DNA of 64,000 bases, taken from HKCCE3408 sp039183205. Its GTDB lineage: Bacteria; Pseudomonadota; Alphaproteobacteria; Rhodobacterales; Rhodobacteraceae. Shown here one piece after another: positions 36,583 to 45,315 of this stretch. The position numbers and the translations under genes are program-made. The DNA lies in contig JBCDBR010000006.1 of NCBI GenBank assembly GCA_039183205.1, positions 80,193 to 144,192 on the forward strand. Reading direction: 5' to 3'. The notes below the pieces were generated by a model. The model was not told where the DNA came from, did not search any database, and saw only the letters and a list, made by a program, of their open reading frames with translations. Numbering within the stretch: position 1 is the stretch's first letter; each line of letters begins with the position of its first letter.

Positions 36583-36990
36583 ATGACAGAGAAACCCATC
36601 CCAATCATTTACCCAGAGACCCGACATTTCTGGGATGGCGCCGCTGCCGGAAAGCTCTTGCTGCAATACTGTCTAGACTGCCAAAAGCACTATTTTCCGC
36701 CGCGCCCCTTTTGCCCCTTTTGCGGCGGTCGCGCGGTTGAGATTGTCGAGGCGAGCGGGCGTGGACGGCTCTTTTCCTACACGATCTCTCACCTCCCAAC
36801 GCCAGGCTATCAACCTCCATTCATCGTGGCCGTGGTGATGCTGGATGAAGGTGTAAAGATGCTCACCAATATCGTGGATTGCCCACAGCAGCCGGAAGCC
36901 TTGACCTTGGATATGCCGCTAGAAGTGACGTTCGAAGCGCGCGGAGAGGTTTACATCCCTCAGTTTCGTCCCGTTGAGGTGGCGACATGA
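36583..36990 (+). CDS. DUF35 zinc-ribbon/OB-fold protein
   Basis: The protein is 135 aa from ATG 36583, eight bases after the hydratase stop. The rubredoxin-like zinc ribbon has CLDC and CPFC pairs (about residues 27-50), followed by a small OB fold (SGRGRLFSYTISHL). Such proteins are obligate partners of thiolase-like enzymes and may bind acyl-CoA. Its end overlaps the thiolase start by ATGA, which supports a complex of the two products. Confidence 0.9.
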   Translation: MTEKPIPIIYPETRHFWDGAAAGKLLLQYCLDCQKHYFPPRPFCPFCGGRAVEIVEASGRGRLFSYTISHLPTPGYQPPFIVAVVMLDEGVKMLTNIVDCPQQPEALTLDMPLEVTFEARGEVYIPQFRPVEVAT

Positions 36991-38132
36991 GCCACGCGAC
37001 TGTTGCCATCGTAGGCGCCGCCGAAACCACGGACCTTGGAAAAATACCCAGCTTGTCCCAGGTGGGTCTGCACGCGGATGCAGCCCTCAACGCGCTAGCC
37101 GATTGTGGACTTAAGCCCGACGACATCGACGGTATCGCTACAGGTGGCCACGATGTGGCCGAGATCAATCAATATCTCGGAATCTCTCCCACTTGGTATG
37201 ATGGAACCTCAGTGGGGGGCTGTTCTTTCATTGCTTTGGTTCGCCATGCGGCCGCGGCGATTGAGGCTGGGCTGTGTACCACTGTCTTGATCACCCATGG
37301 GGAAAGTGGACGGTCCAATCATCGATCCCATCGCCCAATTATGCCGTCCATGCAGCAACAAGAGTTTGAGGCAATCTACGGTCCTCTCTTCCCGCCCCTG
37401 CGTTTCGTTCTGCCTGTCATGCGCAAAATGAAGGATGAGGGATTAACCGAAGAACAGATTGCGATGGTGGCCGTGATCCAGCGGGAATGGGCCGCGCTTC
37501 ATCCGCGCGCCACAGCGCGGGAACCAATCACGGTTGATGATGTCCTGAGCTCTCGCATGATCGCCTATCCGTTCCGCAAGCTTATGTGCTGCCTGGTGAG
37601 CGACGGCGGTGGCGCGCTTGTGCTGACATCGGCGGAGCGAGCGAAGGACTTTCCGACCAAACCCGTGTACCTGCGCGGTATGGGCGGGGAAGGCGCCGAA
37701 GGGCCCATGGTTAGCCAAATGGAGAGTTTTACCTCCTCCAAAGCCTTCCGTGTCTCCGGAAAGCTCGCCTTTGAAAAGGCCGGCATCACGCATTCGGACA
37801 TAGACCATCTGATGATCTACGATGCATTCGCGCATCTGCCGATTTACGGCCTGGAGGATCTGGGTTTTGTGGGGCCTGGTGAGGCGGGGCCATTTATCGC
37901 AGAGGGCCACACACGGCCGGGCGGCCGCCTGCCGGTCAACACCAACGGTGGCGGTTTGAGTTATATGCATTCTGGCATGTACGGGATGTACGCCCTTCAG
38001 GAGAGTGTTCGGCAAATGCGAGGTGTGTCGCCGGCACAAGTCGCGGGCGCAAAGATCTCTATGGTGCATGGCGTTGGCGGCATGTTCTCTGCCGCCGCCA
38101 CGGTCGTGCTGACCAATGAGCACAGTTGGTAG
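36987..38132 (+). CDS. SCPx-type thiolase or thiolase-like aldolase
   Basis: The 381-aa thiolase-fold protein has a Cys at position 79 in SVGGCSFIALVRHAAAAI, where thiolases place their nucleophile; many non-thiolytic relatives have Ser there. Other landmarks are PITVDDVLSSRMIAYPF, YDAFAHLPI, NTNGGGLSYMHSG and a late HGVGGMFSA. Coupling to a DUF35 partner is typical of the SCPx/Ltp2 branch. It either thiolyses 3-ketoacyl-CoA or performs a retro-aldol cleavage; Cys79 favours thiolysis. Confidence 0.85.
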   Translation: MSHATVAIVGAAETTDLGKIPSLSQVGLHADAALNALADCGLKPDDIDGIATGGHDVAEINQYLGISPTWYDGTSVGGCSFIALVRHAAAAIEAGLCTTVLITHGESGRSNHRSHRPIMPSMQQQEFEAIYGPLFPPLRFVLPVMRKMKDEGLTEEQIAMVAVIQREWAALHPRATAREPITVDDVLSSRMIAYPFRKLMCCLVSDGGGALVLTSAERAKDFPTKPVYLRGMGGEGAEGPMVSQMESFTSSKAFRVSGKLAFEKAGITHSDIDHLMIYDAFAHLPIYGLEDLGFVGPGEAGPFIAEGHTRPGGRLPVNTNGGGLSYMHSGMYGMYALQESVRQMRGVSPAQVAGAKISMVHGVGGMFSAAATVVLTNEHSW

Positions 38133-38930
38133 TTACTCAAAGCTGAATTTAGGCGGCGCCCGGTCGACGAAGCGGGAAAGGGCATCGCGGTGATAGCTGC
38201 TTGTCAAGCAGACCGCTTGTGCTTGAGCTTCAAGCGCTAGGATTGTGTCGCTATCGCTTTGCATGGCGCGGCTCGAGATTTCCTTTGTCAGGCGGAAGGC
38301 CAGCGGGGACGCTTGCGCCATCTGATGTGCCATTTCCACAGCCCGGGGCAAAAGTGCTTCGGCCGCATGGATTTCGAGAGCGATCCCAAGCTCTACCGCC
38401 TCCTCAGCGGTGACGGTACGTGCTGTGTAAAACAGCTCACGCGCCCGCTGGAGGCCGACAACCCGTGGAAGCGACCACATCAGACCTAGGTCTGGCACTG
38501 CACCGACCTTTGCGAAGGAGGCGCAGAACTGTGCCCGGTCGGATGCCAAGACGAGATCACCCAACAGAGCAAGAGCAAAACCGGCGCCAAACGCCGGCCC
38601 ATCTACGGCGGTGATTACCGGCAAAGGCAAGTCCCGCAGACTACGAAACCAGGTTTGTGTTTCTCTCATCCGCGAAAGTTGGTGCTCTGCCTCCGCTGCT
38701 TCTCCGGATGCGTGGCGCTCCAGCATCTTCTTGAGGTCACCGCCCGCGCAAAACACGCCCCCCGAACCTGTAAGGACAACGGCCTTGAGCTGTTCATCAG
38801 CTGCGAGTTGCCCACCAATTGCTGCAAGGCCGCTTTTAATTTCAATGCTAAGCGCATTTCGAGCCTTGGGTTGGTTAAGCGTGATGACGGCAACCCCGTT
38901 TTCGATTTCTAACGTCACCGCATCGGTCAT
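38133..38930 (-). CDS. Enoyl-CoA hydratase/isomerase (crotonase family)
   Basis: The 265-aa crotonase-fold protein has the oxyanion-hole region GVFCAGGDLKKML and the core segment ITAVDGPAFGAGFALALLGD. The residue in the usual catalytic-glutamate area reads GAVPDLGLMWSLPRVVG, so Asp replaces one glutamate. Its stop abuts the thiolase stop with no spacer. Its ATG overlaps the TGA of the upstream CoA ligase, so it belongs to the ACAD-ligase-hydratase operon. Confidence 0.9.
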   Translation of the reverse strand: MTDAVTLEIENGVAVITLNQPKARNALSIEIKSGLAAIGGQLAADEQLKAVVLTGSGGVFCAGGDLKKMLERHASGEAAEAEHQLSRMRETQTWFRSLRDLPLPVITAVDGPAFGAGFALALLGDLVLASDRAQFCASFAKVGAVPDLGLMWSLPRVVGLQRARELFYTARTVTAEEAVELGIALEIHAAEALLPRAVEMAHQMAQASPLAFRLTKEISSRAMQSDSDTILALEAQAQAVCLTSSYHRDALSRFVDRAPPKFSFE

Positions 38931-40450
38931 GACGTGAGCAACCTTTTTATTTCCATCTTGTCGATCTTGTTAGCCGGCGTCAGCGGCAAGGCCGTGTCCC
39001 AAATGTGCACCTCTTTTGGCACTTTGTAGCCGGCGATACGTTCCTTGCAGTGCAAAATAAGATCGGCAGCGGTCACCTGCGCCTTCAGCGTAACCGCGGC
39101 CACAACCCGCTCTCCCCATCGCTCATCGGGCAAACCCAAAACCGCGGCGCTCGCGATCGCATCATGTTGCGAAAGGCAGTTTTCTGTTTCAATCGGATAG
39201 ACGTTTTCGCCACCGGTGATGATCATTTCCTTGGTGCGACCTGCGAGGTGGAGGTAGCCGTCCGCGTCCATCCATCCTGCATCGCCAGTATGGTAGAACC
39301 CGCCACGTAGTGCTGCTGCCGTTTCTTTGGGTCGGTTCCAATATCCATTCATGACATTGGGTCCGCGCACGACGATCTCGCCTGTTTCTCCGAGTTCCAC
39401 AGGCTCATCATCCGGCGTTACAACACGAACATCGCAATAAGCCATTGGACGGCCGACAGAGGAAAGTTTGGGATAGCGCCCGCGCTGGGGACGATGATCG
39501 TCAGGCGCAAGAACGGACATGACCGGAGAGACTTCGGTCATACCGTAGCCTTGGCCGAAGGTGATGCCTGGAAATTCCCGAAGCAGCTTTTTCATAAGTC
39601 CCACGGGCATCGGCGCGCCACCATAGCTGAGCTTCCTGATCGAACTCAGGTCAAATTCGGCAAAGCGGGGATGGTCAAGCATCAGCTGAAACATCGTGGG
39701 CACAAGCGTCGTTGTGGTCACGCCATGGGTGTTGATCAATGTCATCAACTGTTCGACGTCAAACTTCGGTTGGATGACCATGGAAATGCCGCAAAGCGCG
39801 GCGGAAAAAACCCGGCTACCGGTCGCGAGATGGAAAAGAGGACCCGAGAGAAGCAACCTATCCTCGGCTGTGTACCCATAGGCCGCACTCGTCCCGGTTG
39901 CGTTGGTAAGCATGTTGGTGTGCGAGAGCATCACGCCCTTGGGCCTGCCGGTCGTGCCGGACGTGTAGAAGAGGATCATGCTGTCTTGATCCGACGAGCC
40001 AGAGCCATCGGGCATGGGAGGCTTTTCGGCAATTAGCTCTTCGTAGTTCAGCACGCCGCCCGTCTGCTCCCAATCGGCCAAAATGAGAGTTTCCACTGTC
40101 GCGCCAAAGCTCTCTGCCAATGGCGCAAAATGACGGTCGTAGATGAGAGCTTTGGGCAAGCAGTCTTCTAGAATGATCGTGAGTTCCGACGGCGCCAAAC
40201 GATGGTTTAGCGGTACGGCAAGCGCGCCGAGCAGTGATGGCGCAAAGTAGATCTCCGTCAGCCAATGCGAGTTCAGCCCGAGATAGGCGACGCGGTCTCC
40301 GGATTTCACGCCGAGTGCAGCGAGTGCCCCGGCCAAGCCGATGATACGGTCGTGAAAGGTAGACCAATCGTGCGTCCGGCCCTCAAAAATCGTGGCCGGC
40401 TTTTGTGGCGTGTGAAACGCTTGCTTTTCAATCAGATCGAAGAGCCGCAT
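38927..40450 (-). CDS. Long-chain-type acyl-CoA synthetase (AMP-forming)
   Basis: The protein is 507 aa from ATG 40450, which overlaps the acyl-CoA dehydrogenase stop as TGATG; upstream in-frame ATGs lie inside that gene. Motifs are LFYTSGTTGRPKGVMLSHTN, FGQGYGMTEVSPV, GEIVVRGPNVMNGYW, LAGRTKEMIITGGENVYP and a C-terminal lysine in LTPANKIDKMEIK. It forms CoA thioesters for the coupled dehydrogenase and hydratase. Confidence 0.9.
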   Translation of the reverse strand: MRLFDLIEKQAFHTPQKPATIFEGRTHDWSTFHDRIIGLAGALAALGVKSGDRVAYLGLNSHWLTEIYFAPSLLGALAVPLNHRLAPSELTIILEDCLPKALIYDRHFAPLAESFGATVETLILADWEQTGGVLNYEELIAEKPPMPDGSGSSDQDSMILFYTSGTTGRPKGVMLSHTNMLTNATGTSAAYGYTAEDRLLLSGPLFHLATGSRVFSAALCGISMVIQPKFDVEQLMTLINTHGVTTTTLVPTMFQLMLDHPRFAEFDLSSIRKLSYGGAPMPVGLMKKLLREFPGITFGQGYGMTEVSPVMSVLAPDDHRPQRGRYPKLSSVGRPMAYCDVRVVTPDDEPVELGETGEIVVRGPNVMNGYWNRPKETAAALRGGFYHTGDAGWMDADGYLHLAGRTKEMIITGGENVYPIETENCLSQHDAIASAAVLGLPDERWGERVVAAVTLKAQVTAADLILHCKERIAGYKVPKEVHIWDTALPLTPANKIDKMEIKRLLTS

Positions 40451-41604
40451 CACGCGCGTCCAAGAAGCGAACGGCCAATGATTTCGCGCATGATCTCTCC
40501 TGTTCCGCCAGCAATGCGACCAACACGTGCATCCGCCCAAGCCCGTGCAATGGGATATTCCCACATATAACCGTATCCGCCGAAAAGTTGCAGGAGCGCG
40601 TCTAGGTGACGGCAGAGCGTTTCGGAACTGAGCATCTTGCCCATGGCCGCGTCCACAGCATCAAGCTCGCCGGCGGCGTGCGCTTCCAGACATCTGTCCA
40701 CAAAGACGCGAAGCATTACTGCGTCGGCCTGAGCTTCGGCAAGACGGAAGCGCGTGTTCTGGAAGTCTGCGATGGTGCCGTCGAAGGCTTTGCGTTCTTT
40801 GACATGATCCGCCGTCCAGATTATCGCCGCTTCGAGGCTCGATGCGGCGCGGACGCATTGCATCAGCCGCTCTTGCGGGAGCTGTTCCATCATTTGCACA
40901 AAGCCCCGCCCTTCCTCGCCAAGGAGATTCCCGACTGGAACACGCATGTCGTCAAAGAAAAGCTCGGCCGTGTCCTGGGCTTTCCAACCCACTTTCTCCA
41001 AAAGCTTGTTGCCTTTGCGAAATCCCGGCATTTCGGCGGGAACAAGGATTAGCGACGTCCCTTTGCTGCCCTTCGAGGGATCGGTCTTGCAGGCGAGAAC
41101 CAGAAGATCGCAATTGCCTCCATTGGTGATAAAGACCTTTTGGCCGTTAATCACATAGTCATCGCCGTCGCGGATCGCCGTTGTCTTGATCCCCTGCACG
41201 TCAGAACCAGCTGTGGGTTCTGTCATTCCCAACGCGCCGATGACTTCGCCCGTGGCCATCTTCGGCAACCACGTCTGTTTGATGTCTTCCGAACCATAAT
41301 GGACGAGATAGGGAGCGACGATGTCGGAATGCAGGCTGAACCCGGGTCCCATGGCGCCAACGCGTGCCAATTCTTCTAAAACAACCATGGAGGCCAAGAA
41401 ATCTGCCCCGGCGCCGCCATACTCCTCGGGGATAGCTGCGCAGAGCAGACCGTGTTCACCGGCCTTCAGCCAGGCTTTTCTGCTGACGCGACCATCCTTC
41501 TCCCACTGGTCGTGGTGCGGAACAATTTCTGCTTCGACAAAGCGTCGCACGGTGGTGCGGAACATCTCATGTTCTTCCGAGTAGATGGTGCGCTTAAACA
41601 ACAT
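40450..41604 (-). CDS. Acyl-CoA dehydrogenase
   Basis: The protein is 384 aa from ATG 41604, preceded by GGGAGGG. It shows the ACAD FAD/substrate motifs GALGMTEPTAGSDVQGIKTT, INGQKVFITNGG and FGGYGYMWEYPIARAWADAR. The base appears to be the LCAD/IVD-type glutamate in LPQERLM, since the later position reads GGTGEIM. This subclass often handles branched acyl-CoAs. It is first in a three-gene operon behind operator site B. Confidence 0.92.
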   Translation of the reverse strand: MLFKRTIYSEEHEMFRTTVRRFVEAEIVPHHDQWEKDGRVSRKAWLKAGEHGLLCAAIPEEYGGAGADFLASMVVLEELARVGAMGPGFSLHSDIVAPYLVHYGSEDIKQTWLPKMATGEVIGALGMTEPTAGSDVQGIKTTAIRDGDDYVINGQKVFITNGGNCDLLVLACKTDPSKGSKGTSLILVPAEMPGFRKGNKLLEKVGWKAQDTAELFFDDMRVPVGNLLGEEGRGFVQMMEQLPQERLMQCVRAASSLEAAIIWTADHVKERKAFDGTIADFQNTRFRLAEAQADAVMLRVFVDRCLEAHAAGELDAVDAAMGKMLSSETLCRHLDALLQLFGGYGYMWEYPIARAWADARVGRIAGGTGEIMREIIGRSLLGRA

Positions 41605-41643
41605 TCCCTCCCGTATCGACTTACTTTCCTCACTGATAATTAG

Positions 41644-41663
41644 CTTGCACATGATACGCAAGC
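41644..41663. promoter_or_regulatory. Shared catabolic operator, site B
   Basis: CTTGCACATGATACGCAAGC lies between the divergent acyl-CoA dehydrogenase and SDR starts. With its flanking G it is GCTTGC-N9-GCAAGC, a perfect 6-bp-arm inverted repeat and the best copy of the five. It lies 34 bp from the SDR ATG and 39 bp from the ACAD ATG. Confidence 0.65.
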
Positions 41664-41697
41664 GAATTAAAAGATGGGCAAACCGAGGAGGACCGCA

Positions 41698-42600
41698 ATG
41701 CTGGAAGGAAAAGTCGCCATCGTCACCGGGGCAGGCCGGGGGATCGGACGCGACATCGCGCTCTCGATGGCATCCTATGGCGCAAAGGTTGTGGTTAACG
41801 ACCTTGGTGCCAGCGGAAGCGGCGAAGGCGAGGATGCGTCGCCCGCGGCGGATGTCGTCTCGGAAATAAAGGCCGCCGGGGGCGAGGCGGTCGCCAACTT
41901 CGGCAATGTCGCAAAACCGCAAGATGCAAAGTCGATGTTCGACCAAGCGGTGGACAGCTTTGGCACGGTGGACATCGTCGTAAACAACGCGGGCATCCTA
42001 CGCGACGCGATTTTCCACCGCATGACAGAGGCCGAATGGGATGCAGTCATCGCAGTCCACCTGAAAGGCGCGTTCAATATGGCCAGCGCGGTGGCCCCTC
42101 ATTTCAAGGCAAAAACCTCGGGCTGCTTCATCAACTTTACATCGACGTCCGGCCTGATCGGAAACTTTGGGCAGGCGAATTACGCCGCGGCCAAAATGGG
42201 GATTGTTGGACTGTCGAAGTCTCTTGCCTTGGACATGGCGCGTTTCAACGTGCGTTCGAACTGCGTCGCTCCATTTGCGTGGTCGCGCCTGATTGGCACC
42301 ATAAAAGCCGACACAGAGGCAGAAAAGGCACGCGTTGCCCGAATAAAGGAAATGACGCCGGCCAAAATTGCGCCGCTTTGCGTTGCGTTAGCCAAACCTG
42401 GCTCAGACGTGACAGGACAGATCTTCTGCGTCCGCAACAATGAGATTTTTCTGATGAGCCAACCGCGGCCCATTCGATCGATCCATCGCAGTGATGGCTG
42501 GACGCCAGAAACGGTACTTGACCACGCCCTACCCGCACTGGAACGCGACTTTTATCCGCTTGAACGCTCTGGCGAGATTTTCACCTGGGACCCGATTTGA
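41698..42600 (+). CDS. SDR 3-hydroxyacyl-CoA dehydrogenase, MFE-2 (HSD17B4) type
   Basis: The protein is 300 aa from ATG 41698, supported by GAGGAGG. It has the Rossmann motif VTGAGRGIGRDIA, VNDLGASGSGEG (typical of multifunctional enzyme 2), NNAGILRDAIFHRM and the active site Ser/YAAAK (FTSTSGLIGNFGQANYAAAK). MFE-2 domains oxidise (R)-3-hydroxyacyl-CoA, exactly the product of hydratase-2. It ends in a TTGA overlap with the following MarR gene. Confidence 0.9.
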   Translation: MLEGKVAIVTGAGRGIGRDIALSMASYGAKVVVNDLGASGSGEGEDASPAADVVSEIKAAGGEAVANFGNVAKPQDAKSMFDQAVDSFGTVDIVVNNAGILRDAIFHRMTEAEWDAVIAVHLKGAFNMASAVAPHFKAKTSGCFINFTSTSGLIGNFGQANYAAAKMGIVGLSKSLALDMARFNVRSNCVAPFAWSRLIGTIKADTEAEKARVARIKEMTPAKIAPLCVALAKPGSDVTGQIFCVRNNEIFLMSQPRPIRSIHRSDGWTPETVLDHALPALERDFYPLERSGEIFTWDPI

Positions 42601-43061
42601 GCGCGGCGGCGACATCGCGGCCGACGTCGCTTACGGTAGACTACAAGCCCGTCTTCCACGAACTCGCACGGGTCCGCGCCATTCTCTTTGATGCCAAGCT
42701 TAAGCCCCATGGGATCACCATCAGCCAAGCATGGGTGCTGGCCCATCTCTGGCAGGAAGACGGCCTCAGCCAATCCGAGATTTCTGAGCGCATGGATGTG
42801 GCAACGGTGACGACGTCAAAGCTCATCGACAGACTTGAAGAGCACGGTTTCGTCCGGCGCCAAGTCGATCCAACGGATCGACGCTCGAACCTGGTCTTTG
42901 CGACGCCCGACGGGCAAGCGCTCGTCAAGGTTCTGACGAAGATTGTCTTTGAAGTCGACGAAGTGGCCAATGCTGGCATCGAAGCGCCCGAACTAGAGAC
43001 CACGCTTCGCGTTTTGGGACGCATGCGAGAGAATTTAAAGACGGAGTTGGCGCGCGCTTAG
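42597..43061 (+). CDS. MarR-family regulator
   Basis: The 154-aa winged-helix protein starts at TTG 42597, overlapping the SDR stop (TTGA). It has ITISQAWVLAHLWQEDGLSQ, then SEISERMDVATVTTSKLIDR, and wing VDPTDRRSNLVF. It is co-transcribed with the SDR and CaiB genes behind operator site B, so it is the strongest candidate for the repressor of the shared motif. The ligand is likely an acyl- or aryl-CoA pathway intermediate. Confidence 0.88.
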   Translation: MSAAATSRPTSLTVDYKPVFHELARVRAILFDAKLKPHGITISQAWVLAHLWQEDGLSQSEISERMDVATVTTSKLIDRLEEHGFVRRQVDPTDRRSNLVFATPDGQALVKVLTKIVFEVDEVANAGIEAPELETTLRVLGRMRENLKTELARA

Positions 43062-43064
43062 CGC

Positions 43065-44216
43065 GTGGGTTCTATGGTTGATCGATCTTACCTTCCGCTC
43101 ACTGGCTTGCGCTTGGTGGAGTTTGCCGGCATCGGACCCGGGCCTTTTGCGTGCATGATGCTCGCCGATATGGGGGCCGAGGTAATCCGAATTGACCGCT
43201 GCGATGCAGTCCATGACCCCTATGATTTCCTCGCCCGTGGGCGCCGGTCGATCGCGCTTGATCTCAAGAAGCCGGACGCTGTGGATGTCGCATGTAAGCT
43301 CATCGACGGCGCCGACGGGCTCATCGAGGGTTTCCGACCCGGGGTCATGGAGCGTCTCGGCCTTGGCCCAGATGTTTGTCGCGCCCGCAACCCTCGACTT
43401 GTCTATGGACGCATGACGGGCTGGGGACAGGACGGTCCTCTGGCAAAAGCGGCAGGCCACGATTTGAACTACATCGCGCTGACCGGCGCGCTTTGGGCGA
43501 CCGGGCAAGCAGACCGCGCGCCGACATTTGCAGCAAATCTGCTTGGCGATTTTGGCGGCGGCGGCATGTTCCTTGCTCTGGGGATGGTTGCCGGTCTTCT
43601 AAAAGCTGCGCGCACCGGGACAGGCGACGTCGTGGATGCAGCCATTACCGATGGCACACATACGTTGATGAGCTTTCTTCACGCGCGCAGAGCGTCGGGA
43701 AGATGGACCGATGCGCGAGAGGCCAACACGCTTGACGGAGGGGCGCCCTGGTATGGGGTCTATGAATGTGCCTGCGGTGGCTGGATCAGCATCGCAGCGA
43801 TTGAACCCCGTTTCTGGTCCGAACTCTTGCAGCTCTTGCAAATAGACGAAACGGCGCTTGGCGATCGCGCCGATCCGGCGGCATGGCGCGGAATACGCGC
43901 CCTGCTATCGGACACCTTTCGAGAAAAGCCGCGCGATCATTGGGTGGCACTCCTTGAAGGCACGGATGCGTGTTTCGCTCCGGTTCTCAGTCCTGCCGAA
44001 GCAGCGAAGCATCCGCACAATTTAGCCCGGTTTGCTTTTTCGCCGACCGGCCCCGACCAACCGATGCCGGCGCCGCGCTTCGCCGAAACAGAAGCCACTC
44101 CACCATCGCAACCCGACAGCCCCGGCGCCCATACTGACGCAATACTGGCCGAACTCGGTATCAGCTCGGCCGACATCTCGGACCTGCGTGCGAGTGGTGC
44201 GATCAAAGCGAAATAG
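43065..44216 (+). CDS. CaiB/BaiF family protein, alpha-methylacyl-CoA racemase-like
   Basis: The protein is 380-383 aa; GTG 43065 and ATG 43074 are both possible starts. The N-terminus LTGLRLVEFAGIGPGPFACM is typical of class III CoA-transferases. The segment AGHDLNYIALTGAL carries the His used by alpha-methylacyl-CoA racemase, followed by a GDFGGGGMFLALGM segment. Racemisation of a 2-methylacyl-CoA before dehydrogenation would fit the island. A CoA-transferase role cannot be excluded. Confidence 0.87.
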   Translation: MGSMVDRSYLPLTGLRLVEFAGIGPGPFACMMLADMGAEVIRIDRCDAVHDPYDFLARGRRSIALDLKKPDAVDVACKLIDGADGLIEGFRPGVMERLGLGPDVCRARNPRLVYGRMTGWGQDGPLAKAAGHDLNYIALTGALWATGQADRAPTFAANLLGDFGGGGMFLALGMVAGLLKAARTGTGDVVDAAITDGTHTLMSFLHARRASGRWTDAREANTLDGGAPWYGVYECACGGWISIAAIEPRFWSELLQLLQIDETALGDRADPAAWRGIRALLSDTFREKPRDHWVALLEGTDACFAPVLSPAEAAKHPHNLARFAFSPTGPDQPMPAPRFAETEATPPSQPDSPGAHTDAILAELGISSADISDLRASGAIKAK

Positions 44217-44233
44217 CCCAAGGAGCCCGTACG

Positions 44234-45211
44234 GTGACACTTCCTGCCATCTTACAGAACCTGCGCCTGCCCTTAATCGGCGCCCCCCTGTTCATCATCT
44301 CTCGACCCGAGCTTGTAATTGCTCAATGCAAAGCGGGAATCGTTGGAACGTTCCCTGCGCTCAATGCCCGTGAAAAGGATGGCGAAAGCCTAGAAGCTTG
44401 GATCATTCACATCAAAGAAGAACTCGATCGTCACAATCAAAAGAACCCCGACACGCCCGCGGCGCCATTTGGCATCAACCAGATTGTTCATAAGTCAAAC
44501 GCCCGTCTGGATTCCGACGTGGAGATTGCTGCCCGTCTAGAAGTTCCGATTTGGATCACGTCGCTTGGCGCACGGGCCGACGTTTATGAGGCCGCACATT
44601 CCGGCAATGGCATTGTGCTGCATGACGTGATCAACAATTGGTTTGCGAATAAAGCGATATCGAAAGGTGCAGACGGACTTGTGGCCGTCGCGGCCGGCGC
44701 AGGGGGCCACGCTGGTGCGCTTTCCCCTTTGGCGTTGATCCAAGAAATTCGGGCTTGGTTCGATGGGCCGCTTTATCTGTCCGGAGCCATTGCGCGAGGA
44801 GACTCGATCCTCGCGGCGCTCGCCATGGGCGCGGATGGCGGCTATGCCGGGTCCGCTTTCATCGCAACCCAAGAGGCCCATGCGGTCCCCAAATACAAAC
44901 AGATGATCGCGGATTGCTCGGCCGATGACATTGTCTATTCGAACCTCTTCACCGGCGTGCACGGCAACTACTTGAAGCCCTCTATCGCTGCCGCCGGACT
45001 CGATCCGAATAATCTCGAACGCTCGGATCCGACAAAGATGAACTTCGCCGAGGATCGACAAAAGCCCAAAAGTTGGAAGGAAATTTGGGGTTCGGGTCAG
45101 GGCATCGGCGCAATCGACAAGGTCATGACCACGGCCGAGCTTGTCGGGGTTTTTTGTGAGCAATTTGAAATGGCTAAGAACCGACTCGCGGTTGAACTGG
45201 CACGGTACTGA
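44234..45211 (+). CDS. Nitronate monooxygenase/2-nitropropane dioxygenase-family flavoprotein
   Basis: The 325-aa TIM-barrel FMN protein starts at GTG 44234 with AAGGAG at 44219-44224. It has LPLIGAPLFIISRPELVIAQ, GINQIVH, ITSLGARADV, the active-site region AAGAGGHAGALSPL and GADGGYAGSAFIA. Many relatives in fatty-acid clusters are not nitronate enzymes but act as flavin reductases on enoyl-type substrates. The true reaction is uncertain. It is in line with the AMACR-like gene, 17 bp away. Confidence 0.87.
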   Translation: MTLPAILQNLRLPLIGAPLFIISRPELVIAQCKAGIVGTFPALNAREKDGESLEAWIIHIKEELDRHNQKNPDTPAAPFGINQIVHKSNARLDSDVEIAARLEVPIWITSLGARADVYEAAHSGNGIVLHDVINNWFANKAISKGADGLVAVAAGAGGHAGALSPLALIQEIRAWFDGPLYLSGAIARGDSILAALAMGADGGYAGSAFIATQEAHAVPKYKQMIADCSADDIVYSNLFTGVHGNYLKPSIAAAGLDPNNLERSDPTKMNFAEDRQKPKSWKEIWGSGQGIGAIDKVMTTAELVGVFCEQFEMAKNRLAVELARY

Positions 45212-45241
45212 AGGATATCACACCGTTCATATATTTATAAG

Positions 45242-45270
45242 TTGCTTGCTAATCATTCATACGCTATCTT
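45242..45270 (+). promoter_or_regulatory. TRAP operon promoter overlapped by operator site E
   Basis: TTGCTT (45242-45247) and TATCTT (45265-45270) are 17 bp apart, a good sigma-70-type promoter. The fifth island motif, CTTGCTAATCATTCATACGC (45245-45264), overlies the spacer and -35, so a bound regulator would block it. The TRAP transporter would thus belong to the same regulon as the degradation genes. Confidence 0.55.
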
Positions 45271-45315
45271 TAATTCAGGTCTGCTGCTTAGCGGATTACC
45301 CAAGGGAGGAAAGAT

